A stretch of 41,302 nucleotides of DNA from Lachnospiraceae bacterium UBA7143 (lineage in GTDB: Bacteria; Bacillota; Clostridia; Lachnospirales; Lachnospiraceae): contig DKWV01000023.1 of NCBI GenBank assembly GCA_002491905.1, forward strand, positions 1 through 41,302, written 5' to 3'. A program made the position numbers and the translations under genes. Positions within the stretch are counted from its first letter, which is position 1; each line of letters opens with the position of its first letter. Under the pieces are notes generated by a model. That model was not told the DNA's origin. It worked only from the letters and a program-made list of their open reading frames with translations, and did no database searches. Positions 1-8,651 of this stretch are shown piece after piece.

Positions 1-337
1 GCCCTATTATAACACGGGCATCAAAATATCCCGCTCCCGTCTGCTTTAACGATGCGTCAAACTGGGCATAAGCCTCCTCCTTTGTTTTGCAGTTGATCCA
101 CGCCGCATTTTTGGTGGCCAGCTGATATTTCTCCCTCGGATAGCGTTCCACCAGCGCCTGACGGATCGTGTCCTCGCTCCCGGCATAAGCCCATGCCGTG
201 TCAAAATAGGTAAAGCCGGCTTCCATAAAGCAGTCCACCATCTCCTTTACCTGTTCCACATCAATGACACCGTCCTTCTGCGGCAGACGCATCAGACCAA
301 AACCAAGTTTTCTGATTTCTTCACCCAGATAACCCAT
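1..337 (-). CDS. Aldo/keto reductase, N-terminal part (cut by window edge)
   Basis: About 112 residues are visible, starting at an ATG with an AAGGAGA ribosome site a few bases upstream. The N-terminus (MGYLGEEIRKLGFGLMRLP, then FTYFDTAWAY, LATKNAAW and SLKQTGAGYFD) matches NAD(P)H-dependent aldo/keto reductases of the ferredoxin-linked clostridial type. These are cytosolic TIM-barrel enzymes that reduce aldehydes or ketones; the substrate cannot be told. The Asp and Tyr of the family's catalytic region lie in the FDTAWAY segment. After YFD the family usually continues FYLLHN or YYLLH, but here the last codons read ARVIIG, so similarity stops within 20 bases of the window edge although the frame stays open. 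A MerR-type promoter lies upstream, and a MerR gene sits beyond the divergent transporter gene, so this reductase is probably the MerR target. Confidence 0.85.
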   Translation of the reverse strand, partial: MGYLGEEIRKLGFGLMRLPQKDGVIDVEQVKEMVDCFMEAGFTYFDTAWAYAGSEDTIRQALVERYPREKYQLATKNAAWINCKTKEEAYAQFDASLKQTGAGYFDARVIIG

Positions 338-360
338 ATGCTTACTCTCCTTTCCTTCTG

Positions 361-389
361 TTGCCAAAATCGGTTTCCTGTATTATGAT
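361..389 (+). promoter_or_regulatory. Promoter of the transporter-merR unit
   Basis: TTGCCA (361-366) and TATGAT (384-389) are separated by 17 bases. Predicted transcription starts near 396, so the MerR palindrome at 401-417 lies just downstream of the start site. Regulator binding there could repress this promoter while activating the opposing one. Confidence 0.55.
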
Positions 390-390
390 A

Positions 391-421
391 AGTATACTTA
401 CTTCGTGTAACTCGAAGTCAA
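391..421 (-). promoter_or_regulatory. MerR-type promoter with palindromic operator for the aldo/keto reductase
   Basis: On the minus strand, TTGACT (416-421) and TATACT (391-396) are separated by exactly 19 bases, the long spacer typical of MerR-activated promoters. Inside lies the near-perfect palindrome CTTCGTGTAACTCGAAG (401-417, 7 of 8 pairs match). It points left into the aldo/keto reductase. The likely regulator is the MerR protein encoded at 1864. Confidence 0.75.
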
Positions 422-472
422 TACCCTTTTCCAAATTTATCCAGAAAACAAATCAGCGGGAGGAAACGCAAA

Positions 473-1831
473 TTGGAAAGAGAAAAGTTCGGCTCACGGA
501 TAGGCTTTATTCTGTTATCGGCAGGATGCGCGATCGGTATCGGCAATGTCTGGCGTTTTCCGTACATTGCCGGTATGTACGGCGGCGGTATGTTTGTGCT
601 GTTCTACCTGTTTTTTCTGGCCGCTATGGGCATCCCCGTGATGACAATGGAATTTGCCGTGGGACGCGCCAGTCGCAAGAGCATTATAAAAAGCTTCACG
701 GCATTGGAAAAGCCCGGGCAGAAATGGCATCTGCACGGGTATCTTGGCCTGGCGGGCAATTATCTGCTGATGATGTTCTACACGACTGTGGCGGGGTGGA
801 TGCTGTACTATTTCTACCTGATGCTGACCGGGAAATTTACCGGGAAAGATAAGGAACAGGTGTCCGGGATGTTTCAGAAAATGCTAGACAGCCCTTCTGT
901 GCTGACAACGGTCATGGTAATCATCGTCACAGCCGGAATCCTGATCTGCTCCTTCGGCCTGCAGAAAGGCGTGGAGAGAATCACCAAGGTTATGATGACA
1001 CTGCTCCTCCTGATTATTGTGGTTCTGGCCGTGCGCGGCATGACACTTCCCGGCAGTATGGAAGGGCTGAAATTTTATCTTCTTCCCGATGTGCAGAGAA
1101 TGCGGGACGTAGGCATTCCAGAGACAATAACAGCCGCTATGAATCAGGCATTTTTCACACTGAGCCTTGGTATCGGCGCTATGGCTATCTTCGGAAGTTA
1201 TATTGATAAGAGCCGGACCCTGCTGGGAGAATCGGTGAGCATAGCGGTACTGGATACCTTTGTAGCCCTTGTGTCGGGACTCATCATTTTCCCGACGTGC
1301 TATTCCTTTGATATCAGACCGGATATGGGACCGAGCCTGATTTTTATCACGCTGCCAAATATTTTTAACCACATGACAGGAGGCCGGATATGGGGAACCT
1401 TGTTCTTCGTGTTTATGACATTTGCGGCATTCTCCACCATACTGGCCGTATTTGAGAATATTATCTCCTGCGGGATGGATCTTTTTTGCTGGAGTCGGAA
1501 AAAATCCTGTCTGGTCAATCTGGCAGTTCTCATCGTGCTTTCCCTGCCCTGTGTGTTTGGCTACAATATCTGGTCGGGATTCCAGCCGCTTGGGGAAGGA
1601 AGCGCCATACTGGATCTGGAGGACTTTATGGTCAGCAATGTGATCCTGCCTGTCGGCTCTCTCGTCTATCTGTTGTTCTGTGTGACCAGATCCGGCTGGG
1701 GATTTGAAGAGTATCTGAAAGAAGCCAACACCGGCAAAGGATTGAGGATGCCGAAAGGGCTCCGCATCTATGTAACTTATGTCCTTCCCATACTGCTCAT
1801 TTTCCTGATCGTAAAGGGATGGATGGGCTGA
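473..1831 (+). CDS. Neurotransmitter:sodium symporter family (NSS/SNF) transporter
   Basis: A 452-residue polytopic membrane protein that starts at TTG behind GGGAGG. The first membrane helix carries the NSS signature GCAIGIGNVWRFPY, which in this family forms the sodium and substrate site, and GIPVMTMEFAVGR follows. About 11-12 hydrophobic segments and the length fit bacterial NSS proteins (MhsT, Tyt1, B. subtilis YocR/YhdH). These take up amino acids or related compounds using the sodium gradient; the substrate here is unknown. A MerR gene follows after 32 bases on the same strand, so the two are probably co-transcribed. The interlocked promoter ties the unit to the divergent aldo/keto reductase. 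Confidence 0.9.
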   Translation: MEREKFGSRIGFILLSAGCAIGIGNVWRFPYIAGMYGGGMFVLFYLFFLAAMGIPVMTMEFAVGRASRKSIIKSFTALEKPGQKWHLHGYLGLAGNYLLMMFYTTVAGWMLYYFYLMLTGKFTGKDKEQVSGMFQKMLDSPSVLTTVMVIIVTAGILICSFGLQKGVERITKVMMTLLLLIIVVLAVRGMTLPGSMEGLKFYLLPDVQRMRDVGIPETITAAMNQAFFTLSLGIGAMAIFGSYIDKSRTLLGESVSIAVLDTFVALVSGLIIFPTCYSFDIRPDMGPSLIFITLPNIFNHMTGGRIWGTLFFVFMTFAAFSTILAVFENIISCGMDLFCWSRKKSCLVNLAVLIVLSLPCVFGYNIWSGFQPLGEGSAILDLEDFMVSNVILPVGSLVYLLFCVTRSGWGFEEYLKEANTGKGLRMPKGLRIYVTYVLPILLIFLIVKGWMG

Positions 1832-1863
1832 CAGAATAAAACTATTGTTTAAGGAGAACACAT

Positions 1864-2268
1864 ATGACCTACACTGTCAAAGAATTTGCAGAAATGTTCC
1901 ACACCACGGAGCACACCATACGCTACTACACGGATATCGGCTTGCTGCCATGTAAAAGGGATGGCGGAAACCACCGCATTTTCGATGAATCCGCCGCCAA
2001 CTGGATGCGGGGGATCACCTGTCTGAAAAACTGCGGTATGCCCGTAAAAGATATGAAAAAATATTTCGATCTGTGCCAGCTCGAGGAATCTGAGGAAAAC
2101 CTTCTCGCAAGATACCGAATTATCGCAAAGCAGCGGGACGCCGCTCACAAAAAAGTAGCGGAGGCCAAAGCCACCGCTGACTATATGGATAACAAGTTAA
2201 AGCACTATGAAGAAATTCTGGCGGGCCGCATCCCCGATGACACCAATCCTGCCAACTGGACGGATTAA
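1864..2268 (+). CDS. MerR family transcriptional regulator
   Basis: 134 residues, with ATG preceded by AAGGAGAACACAT. The N-terminus (TYTVKEFAEMFHTTEHTIRYY, then DIGLLPCKRDGGNHRIFDE) is the MerR winged helix-turn-helix; about 40 residues at the C-terminus form the usual dimerisation coiled coil. There are only scattered cysteines and no obvious metal-binding cluster, so an organic or aldehyde-type signal (AdhR/YhdM-like group) is more likely than a metal. MerR proteins untwist promoters with 19-bp spacers; one such promoter sits at 391-421. I infer that it controls the aldo/keto reductase and its own transporter-merR unit. It ends about 35 bases from the convergent chemoreceptor gene, with no clear terminator between them. 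Confidence 0.9.
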   Translation: MTYTVKEFAEMFHTTEHTIRYYTDIGLLPCKRDGGNHRIFDESAANWMRGITCLKNCGMPVKDMKKYFDLCQLEESEENLLARYRIIAKQRDAAHKKVAEAKATADYMDNKLKHYEEILAGRIPDDTNPANWTD

Positions 2269-2302
2269 GCCGCGTCAGAATCCCCGTTTAGACATCCCCT
2301 GC

Positions 2303-4012
2303 CTATTCCATCTGGAAATTACAGATATGCTTCTCTAATACATCCGCTGTTTCTTTCAGATTCAGCGCAGACTGTTCCACCTCCCGGAAGCATTCCGATA
2401 CATTGGCAATGACTTCGCCTGTCTCCTTTGTGTTTACCACATTGCTCTCCGCGATATCGGACAGTCCGGCAATCATGCCCATCATATCCTTTCTCGCATC
2501 CTCAAGCTCCCGTGTCCTGTCTTCGATATTCCTTATATTCTGAATGGAAATGTGAATCTCATCTATAACCGTACGGACAGATTTTTCCGTGCTCACAATG
2601 TAGTCGCTCTGTCGGCCGGTCACCTCCTGCATTCGCTGCATTGCCTCCACCACATGCTCTGCATTGCCAAGCAGTGTATTTACAATGTGATCGATACTGC
2701 TGCTGGTATCATTCGACTGTTCCGCCAGCTTCTGGATCGCATCCGCCACGACAGCGAACCCTCTCCCCGCCTCGCCCGCTCTGGCCGCCTCAATATTGGC
2801 GTTCAGCGAAAGCAGCGTAGTCTGCCCCGCAATATCAGAAATCAGTCCTGCCGCCTCACGGATCGTCTTTGCCGACTCATTGGTCTGTCTGGTCAGTTCC
2901 GCGATCATATCGACCACGTTCTTCACCTCTTCACTGATGTTCTTCAATCCATCGATGGTCTCGCCGGTCTCGTCGCTGGATGCCAGCATAGTATCCGCAC
3001 TCTTACTCAGCGCCCCGGCCTGACTTCCCGTCTCTATGATCAACTCGCCCATCCTGATGATCGTATCCGACGCATTTCTGGTATCCTCCGCCTGGGAAAC
3101 GGCTCCGGACGTGATCGTATCCACCGACTGCATCACATCATCCATATTGGCTAACGTCTGTTTGGAAGTCTGTTCCAGCATATCGGAGGCTGAAATCAAC
3201 TGCGCCGTGCTGTCACCGATCCCGCCAATGATGCCCCGCAGATCAGTCTGCAGCTTATCAATGGATCTGGTCAGTTCTCCCACCTCATCCTTGCGCTGTA
3301 AATGCTTCCGGTTCAGCCGCACATTCAGATTTCCCGTTGCCAGCCCCTCCACACAGACAACCTCCTCCTTCAGTGCCTTGGAGATTGAATTTGACACAAG
3401 CCCGGTAACGAGCATACCCGCCAGCGCAATCAGCACCACAGTCACCACAATATAAAATACAATGCGCATCACACTGTTTAGCGTCGCATTTCGGTCTACC
3501 CCCGCAAAAACCATCCCGACCGGTGCTCCCGCATCCCCATCCTGAAACACGGGGACATAGTACCCATAATACATTTCACCGTCAACGGACACCTGTCTGC
3601 TGAAATATTCCTGCCCTTTTTCCAGCACCTCTTCCACGATCTTCGCACCCGCAGGACTGCCCAGAATGCGTTTGCCGTCCGCATCCACGATGGAAGTCAT
3701 GATTCTCTTATCCCCGTAGAAAAAAGTGACCTCCATGCCGGATTTTTCCCTGATGGTATCCAAAAGCTTTTCCGAGCGGGATATATTGTATCCGCCCTTC
3801 CAGATGTCCCCATTCTCCGCCACCAGATAAAAGCCTGAATTCTGGTCATAAGCGGCCAGCGTGGCTGCTGCCGTGCCCCGCAGAGAATTCTCCACCTGGC
3901 GGATAATGGAACTGCGCAGAGATGTGGCCGCTATCACGATAATAATGACACCTAAAATACCAATGGGCAGAAATGCGCACAAAAGCAGTTTTTTCCGTAT
4001 CGTCAGTTTCAT
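2303..4012 (-). CDS. Methyl-accepting chemotaxis protein with Cache-type sensor
   Basis: 569 residues. There is an N-terminal membrane helix (about 10-32), an extracellular region of about 150 residues resembling a single Cache domain (YYGYYVPVFQDG, GMVFAGVD), a second membrane helix (about 182-206), a HAMP linker, and a full cytoplasmic signalling domain. The conserved tip, NANIEAARAGEAGRGFAVVA, is intact, so CheA/CheW coupling is expected. It starts 15 bases after the BMP-type binding lipoprotein gene (4028-5266), so the two are almost certainly co-transcribed. I infer that the lipoprotein presents ligand to this receptor, although the Cache domain could also bind ligand itself. Confidence in the family is high; the ligand is unknown. 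Confidence 0.93.
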   Translation of the reverse strand: MKLTIRKKLLLCAFLPIGILGVIIIVIAATSLRSSIIRQVENSLRGTAAATLAAYDQNSGFYLVAENGDIWKGGYNISRSEKLLDTIREKSGMEVTFFYGDKRIMTSIVDADGKRILGSPAGAKIVEEVLEKGQEYFSRQVSVDGEMYYGYYVPVFQDGDAGAPVGMVFAGVDRNATLNSVMRIVFYIVVTVVLIALAGMLVTGLVSNSISKALKEEVVCVEGLATGNLNVRLNRKHLQRKDEVGELTRSIDKLQTDLRGIIGGIGDSTAQLISASDMLEQTSKQTLANMDDVMQSVDTITSGAVSQAEDTRNASDTIIRMGELIIETGSQAGALSKSADTMLASSDETGETIDGLKNISEEVKNVVDMIAELTRQTNESAKTIREAAGLISDIAGQTTLLSLNANIEAARAGEAGRGFAVVADAIQKLAEQSNDTSSSIDHIVNTLLGNAEHVVEAMQRMQEVTGRQSDYIVSTEKSVRTVIDEIHISIQNIRNIEDRTRELEDARKDMMGMIAGLSDIAESNVVNTKETGEVIANVSECFREVEQSALNLKETADVLEKHICNFQME

Positions 4013-4027
4013 AGCCTCTCTCCTCCA

Positions 4028-5266
4028 CTATTCCACGACGACGACATTTTCATAGTACCAGTTGATCGCGCCGGTGATCGTCGCATCATCCAGTGTGGAG
4101 CCTGCGCTCCCGATCACTTCACCCGTATTCGTCGTCATTTCCCCGTCAAAAACATTACAGCTTCCGTTCAAAAGAGCCGTCGTCGCTTCCGACACCTTTT
4201 CCTGCGTTCCCTCGGCACAGAAAGATGCCAGATCCGTGATCTGCACCAACCCCTCGCCAATGCCTCCATAATAATTTTCGCCGCTCCATGTTCCGTTGAT
4301 GATAGAATCCACCGCAGCCGTATAGTATGCGCTCCAGTTCCAGATTACACTGCACAGACAGGTTTCCGGGACATCCTTACTCATGTCCGAGTTATAGCCT
4401 ATCCCGTATACACCATACTCCTGTGCCAAAGTCAGAGGATAGGGCGTATCACAGTGCTGGGCCATCACGTCGCATCCCATATCCAAAAGCTTCCTCGACG
4501 CCTCTTCCTCCTTTGGGGGATCATACCAGCTGTTTGTAACAGACACAAAAATTTTCGCCTCCGGATTAACGGACGCAACCCCGATGGCAAAAGCGTCGAT
4601 TCCGCCTGTCACCTCCGAATTGGAGCTATCCTGCGCCGCCACATAGCCAATCTGGTTGCTCTTCGTATTCAACCCCGCCACGATCCCGCTTAAGTATCTC
4701 GCCTGATAGATCCGCCCGAAATAGTTGTTAAAGTTTTTCCCATTTGACATATAGCCCGTGCCGTGTGAAAAATAAATATCCGGGTACAGCTCCGCCATCT
4801 CTGCCGTGGCCTCCATGTAACCCCAGCTCGTGGTAAAAATCACGTTACAGCCATCCGCAATACATTCTTCTATGGCTTTCTTCGTTGCCGCCGTGTCTCC
4901 ATCATCCACAATTTTGCGCACAACCTGTTCCTCCGCGAGATTCAGATTGCTCTGCATGGCACGTATGCCGAGGTCGTGTGTGTAGGAATAACCGCTGCCC
5001 TCCGCCGGATCGGTTATGTACAGAACGCCCACTTTGACATCCTCTCTGGCGATTCCTGCCCCGACAGCATTTTCGGCGCCCTCATCCCCTTCCGGGGAAT
5101 CCGCCGTATTTTCGACCGTGCTCTCCGCCGCTGTCTCATACCCCTCATTCGTCACATAGTCATCCGGCTGCCCGGCGCTGTCTCCACATCCGGCCAGACT
5201 GCCGGCCAACAGCAGACCCGCTATCAAACACCCTGCTGTCCTTTTCCCTCGTACCCTTCCCCACAT
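4028..5266 (-). CDS. BMP family substrate-binding lipoprotein
   Basis: 412 residues with a lipoprotein signal: basic start, hydrophobic stretch, then the lipobox LAGC with Cys27 as the predicted lipid-anchored residue. An acidic linker rich in Glu and Asp follows (about 30-75). The rest matches the basic membrane protein/PnrA-like group of periplasmic-binding folds (VKVGVLYITDPAEGSGYSY, FTTSWGYMEATAEMAELYPDIYFSHGTGY, YQARYLSGIVAG), which usually bind nucleosides or related compounds. No ABC ATPase or permease lies beside it; its partner is the chemoreceptor gene 15 bases downstream, so a sensing role is plausible. gpsA ends 57 bases upstream without a clear terminator. Confidence 0.92.
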   Translation of the reverse strand: MWGRVRGKRTAGCLIAGLLLAGSLAGCGDSAGQPDDYVTNEGYETAAESTVENTADSPEGDEGAENAVGAGIAREDVKVGVLYITDPAEGSGYSYTHDLGIRAMQSNLNLAEEQVVRKIVDDGDTAATKKAIEECIADGCNVIFTTSWGYMEATAEMAELYPDIYFSHGTGYMSNGKNFNNYFGRIYQARYLSGIVAGLNTKSNQIGYVAAQDSSNSEVTGGIDAFAIGVASVNPEAKIFVSVTNSWYDPPKEEEASRKLLDMGCDVMAQHCDTPYPLTLAQEYGVYGIGYNSDMSKDVPETCLCSVIWNWSAYYTAAVDSIINGTWSGENYYGGIGEGLVQITDLASFCAEGTQEKVSEATTALLNGSCNVFDGEMTTNTGEVIGSAGSTLDDATITGAINWYYENVVVVE

Positions 5267-5323
5267 TCTTTTTGCTCTCCTTCTTTTCCCATTTCAGATA
5301 CCGCTCTCTTTTACAGCCCTTCC

Positions 5324-6340
5324 TTACGCTTCCTCCCAGGGAATCAGCGGATTCTCGATCTTCTTATCCCGCAGCATCAGGTTCTTCACCGCCTCGTCCA
5401 CGGGCATCCCGTCAAAAAGCACCGCATTCACCTGCTCGATGATGGGAAGCTGCACCTGATACTTCTCCGCAAGCCCCATAGCCGCCTTAGCGGAGTACAC
5501 GCCCTCCACCACCATCTTCACCTCATCCATAGCCTGCTCCATCGTGTAGCCCTTGCCGATCAGGATACCTGCGCGTCGATTTCTCGAATGCATAGAAGCG
5601 CAGGTCACAATCAGATCCCCGATGCCGGTAAGGCCGCTGAAAGTCTCAATTCTTCCTCCCATAGCAAGCCCGAGTCTTGCAATCTCCGCAATGCCTCTGG
5701 TGATGAGCGCCGCTTTTGTGTTGTCCCCGTAGCCAAGACCGTCCGCGATTCCCGCCGCCAGGGCCACCACATTCTTAAGCGCCGCGCCCAGCTCGATGCC
5801 CAGCACATCCGGGCTGATATAGACACGGAACACCTCGTTCATAAAAATGTTCTGGAGATACTCGGCCGTAGCTTTCTTCTCTGCTCCCACCACAATCGTT
5901 GTGGGAATGCCCCTGCCCACCTCCTCGGCGTGGGACGGACCAGAGAGCACAGCAACTTCCGCCTGCGGGATCTCCTCCTCTATGATCTGTGACAGGGTCA
6001 TCAGGGTCTTCTCCTCAATTCCCTTGGCCACATTGACGATGATCTGCCCTTCCCGCACATAAGGCTGCATGGAACGTGAAGTGCTTCTGGTATAGGGTGA
6101 AGGCACCGCCAGCACCAGCACATCCTTATCTTTCACCGCCGCCTCCAGATCGGTAGTAAATATCATATCCTCCGGCAGCTTCACACCCGGCAGCTTATCC
6201 TTATGCTCATGCTCCCTTGTAAGCATCTCAATCTCCTGCTCCATAATCGACCAGACTGTGATCCTGTGTCCGTTTTTGTAAAGGAGCACTGCTAACGCCG
6301 TTCCCCAGCTCCCTGCGCCTATGATACTGATATCCGCCAT
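5324..6340 (-). CDS. gpsA: Glycerol-3-phosphate dehydrogenase, NAD(P)+
   Basis: 338 residues, full length. It interconverts dihydroxyacetone phosphate and sn-glycerol 3-phosphate in the cytosol, supplying the glycerol backbone of phospholipids. The nucleotide-binding loop GAGSWGTALA is at residues 7-16. VLAVPSPYTRS, VNVAKGIEE, LSGPSHAEEV and the catalytic-lysine region ALKNVVALAAGIADGLGYGDNTKAAL are all present, as is FSGLTGIGDLIVTC. It follows plsY by 64 bases on the same strand, so der-plsY-gpsA is probably one operon. Its product is the acyl acceptor used by PlsY. Confidence 0.97.
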   Translation of the reverse strand: MADISIIGAGSWGTALAVLLYKNGHRITVWSIMEQEIEMLTREHEHKDKLPGVKLPEDMIFTTDLEAAVKDKDVLVLAVPSPYTRSTSRSMQPYVREGQIIVNVAKGIEEKTLMTLSQIIEEEIPQAEVAVLSGPSHAEEVGRGIPTTIVVGAEKKATAEYLQNIFMNEVFRVYISPDVLGIELGAALKNVVALAAGIADGLGYGDNTKAALITRGIAEIARLGLAMGGRIETFSGLTGIGDLIVTCASMHSRNRRAGILIGKGYTMEQAMDEVKMVVEGVYSAKAAMGLAEKYQVQLPIIEQVNAVLFDGMPVDEAVKNLMLRDKKIENPLIPWEEA

Positions 6341-6404
6341 ATGATACCTCCCTGTTCGTGATTCCTGCCAGCCAGACCGCCGCCTCCCTTTGACTCTGCG
6401 GCTG

Positions 6405-7085
6405 CTATGACTGTTCCCTATTTTCTGTGATTTCCTCCGCTCCTGTGCTCTTGTGCGTCAAATAAGTCTTCCTCTCCGTACCGCTTAAAAGCCGTCTGAT
6501 ATTCTCCCGGTGCTTCCAGTAAGCCATAACCATCAAAAATGCGGCAATTGCATACATTTCAATCAAAAGCGCCTGCGACATGCCGAATACCCCCATCTGC
6601 CCCAGAACCACCAGCTCGACCATAAATCCCGCGTATACCAGAAGTGATCCAAGCGACACATAATGAGTGATAAAAAATGCGCCGAAAAACAACACAATCC
6701 CCATAGGAATCAGGTACGGATGAAAGGACAGGATCAGCCCCGCCGTGGCCGCGATTCCTTTTCCCCCTTTAAATTTCAGATAAAAGGGAAAATTGTGCCC
6801 GATGATAGCCCCCGCCGCCGTATACATTTTCAACAGGTAAACCATGTCCGGGTGGCTGTCTCCAAAAATAGCACCCGTAATTACAACTGCAAGGATGCAC
6901 TTCATGATATCACCCAGAAGCACAAGCAGCCCCGCTTTCGTCCCAAACACCCGGAGCGTATTCGTGGTGCCCGCATTGCCGCTCCCGTAATTCCTGATAT
7001 CAATGCCATGCAGCCTCCCGTAAATATAAGCCGACTGAAACAATCCGAACACATAGCCGATCAGTAAGCAAAAGATCCGTTCCAC
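6405..7085 (-). CDS. plsY: Acyl-phosphate:glycerol-3-phosphate acyltransferase PlsY
   Basis: 226 residues of integral membrane protein, starting at a GTG two bases after the der stop codon. PlsY transfers the acyl group from acyl-phosphate (made by PlsX) to glycerol 3-phosphate, giving lysophosphatidic acid. The family motifs GSGNAGTTNTLRVFG and GHNFPFYLKFKGGKGIA are clear, with five or so membrane helices. The C-terminus runs about 20 residues beyond the usual length of about 200, with a polar tail of no recognised function. It lies between der and gpsA; plsX is at the far end of this window. Confidence 0.96.
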   Translation of the reverse strand: MERIFCLLIGYVFGLFQSAYIYGRLHGIDIRNYGSGNAGTTNTLRVFGTKAGLLVLLGDIMKCILAVVITGAIFGDSHPDMVYLLKMYTAAGAIIGHNFPFYLKFKGGKGIAATAGLILSFHPYLIPMGIVLFFGAFFITHYVSLGSLLVYAGFMVELVVLGQMGVFGMSQALLIEMYAIAAFLMVMAYWKHRENIRRLLSGTERKTYLTHKSTGAEEITENREQS

Positions 7086-7087
7086 TT

Positions 7088-8425
7088 TTATCTGTTATCC
7101 TTTCTCTCCCTGACAAAAAATTTCAGGGGCGTTCCCACGAAGCCGAAAGTATCCCGGATCTGGTTTTCCAGATACCGCAGATAGGAAAAGTGCATCAGCT
7201 CCTTGTCGTTCACAAATATCACAAAGGTAGGCGGTTTCACCGCTACCTGCGTCGTATAATAGATGCGAAGGCGTTTCCCCTTGTCCGACGGAGGCTGCTG
7301 CAGCGCCACTGCCTCTGTCACAATCTCATTTAACACGCCTGTTGCCACCCGCATGGAATGGTTCTCATTCACCGCGTCAATCACGTCATACAGCTTCATC
7401 AGCCGCTGTCCGCTCACCGCTGAGATAAACATGATCTCCGCATAAGGCATAAAAGATAACACCTGTCTTATTTTCTGTGTGTACTCCTTTACTGTCTGGC
7501 TGTTCTTCTCGATGGCGTCCCATTTATTGACTGCGATAATTACCGCCTTACCCCTGTCATGGGCAATCCCGGCGATCTTCGCGTCCTGCTCCGTCACGCC
7601 CTCCACGGCGTCTATGATGAGCACGGCGATATCCGCCCGCTCCACCGCCGATACCGTGCGGATGATCATATAGCGTTCCAGTTCCTCTTTTATCTTATTC
7701 TTTCTCCGAAGGCCCGCCGTGTCAATGAAAACATATTCTTTTCCATTATGGGTAATCTCCGTGTCCACCGCATCCCTGGTCGTTCCGGCAATATCAGAGA
7801 CAATCAGGCGGTTCTCCCCGATCAGGCGGTTGATGATGGATGATTTCCCCACGTTGGGCTTCCCGATAATGGCAATCTTTGTGCGGGCATCCTCCTCCTC
7901 ATCCTCCGGCGTTTCCCCAAAGTGGGATATCACCTCATCCAAAAATTCCCCAAATCCCAGACGGTTCGTGGAGGATATGGGATAAGGCTCCCCGATCCCC
8001 AGATTGTAAAACTCATAGACATCCGCCATATATTTCTTGAAATCATCTACCTTATTGACCGCCAGAACCACAGGCTTATGAGCCCGCCTGAGCATATCGG
8101 CCACCTTGGAATCCGCATCCTGCAGCCCCTGCTTCACATCCACCAGAAAGATAATCACATCCGCTGTGTCTATGGCGATCTGCGCCTGCTCCCGCATCTG
8201 GGACAGGATGATATCTTTGCTTTCCGGCTCGATACCGCCCGTGTCAATCAGCGTAAAATTTCGGTTAAGCCACGAAACATCCGCATAAATCCTGTCCCTG
8301 GTAATCCCCGGCGTATCCTTCACAATCGCTATCTTTTCACCCGCCAGCGCGTTAAACAGTGTGGACTTCCCCACATTCGGTCTTCCCACCACAGCTACGA
8401 TCGGCCTGGTATTTTTTCTGCTCAT
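7088..8425 (-). CDS. der: Ribosome assembly GTPase Der (EngA)
   Basis: 445 residues with two consecutive GTPase domains, the hallmark of Der, plus the C-terminal KH-like domain (ending PLKFFVRERKDNR). The P-loops are GRPNVGKSTLFN near the start and GKPNVGKSSIIN near residue 195. DTGGIEPE/DTAGLRRK and NKVD/NKWD are the other GTP-binding motifs. Der acts in 50S subunit maturation. I chose the ATG at 8425 because GGAGAATTGTGTT sits directly before it; the in-frame ATG at 8440 would place that site inside the gene. plsY follows at once. Confidence 0.97.
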   Translation of the reverse strand: MSRKNTRPIVAVVGRPNVGKSTLFNALAGEKIAIVKDTPGITRDRIYADVSWLNRNFTLIDTGGIEPESKDIILSQMREQAQIAIDTADVIIFLVDVKQGLQDADSKVADMLRRAHKPVVLAVNKVDDFKKYMADVYEFYNLGIGEPYPISSTNRLGFGEFLDEVISHFGETPEDEEEDARTKIAIIGKPNVGKSSIINRLIGENRLIVSDIAGTTRDAVDTEITHNGKEYVFIDTAGLRRKNKIKEELERYMIIRTVSAVERADIAVLIIDAVEGVTEQDAKIAGIAHDRGKAVIIAVNKWDAIEKNSQTVKEYTQKIRQVLSFMPYAEIMFISAVSGQRLMKLYDVIDAVNENHSMRVATGVLNEIVTEAVALQQPPSDKGKRLRIYYTTQVAVKPPTFVIFVNDKELMHFSYLRYLENQIRDTFGFVGTPLKFFVRERKDNR

Positions 8426-8471
8426 AACACAATTCTCCATAAAAAATTACAAATAAGTCATATACCGCTTG

Positions 8472-8500
8472 ATTTTACATCATCTTGGACTGCTTGTAAA
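8472..8500 (-). promoter_or_regulatory. Promoter of the der-plsY-gpsA operon
   Basis: Minus-strand TTTACA (8495-8500) and TAAAAT (8472-8477) with a 17-base spacer, about 45 bases upstream of der. Confidence 0.6.
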
Positions 8501-8553
8501 GGCAAACCCGCTTTTCATTCAGGTTTAATTTAGGAAAGGGACGCCAAATCCGC

Positions 8554-8582
8554 TTGACATGTCACCGCCGTAATGATATATA
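8554..8582 (+). promoter_or_regulatory. Promoter of the PRPP synthetase gene
   Basis: Consensus TTGACA (8554-8559) and TATATA (8577-8582) with a 17-base spacer, followed by an untranslated leader of about 60 bases. It is divergent from the der promoter. Confidence 0.7.
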
Positions 8583-8651
8583 TTTTTTGTAAGAAAACAT
8601 CTGCACAGAAAGAGAACCTCGTGCCAACGCATGCGGTCAAGTGGAGAAACT

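Noticed and set aside
884..1861. 325-codon open frame on the minus strand
   Set aside because: Antisense to the NSS transporter; His/Gln-rich composition expected of the complement of a membrane protein gene.
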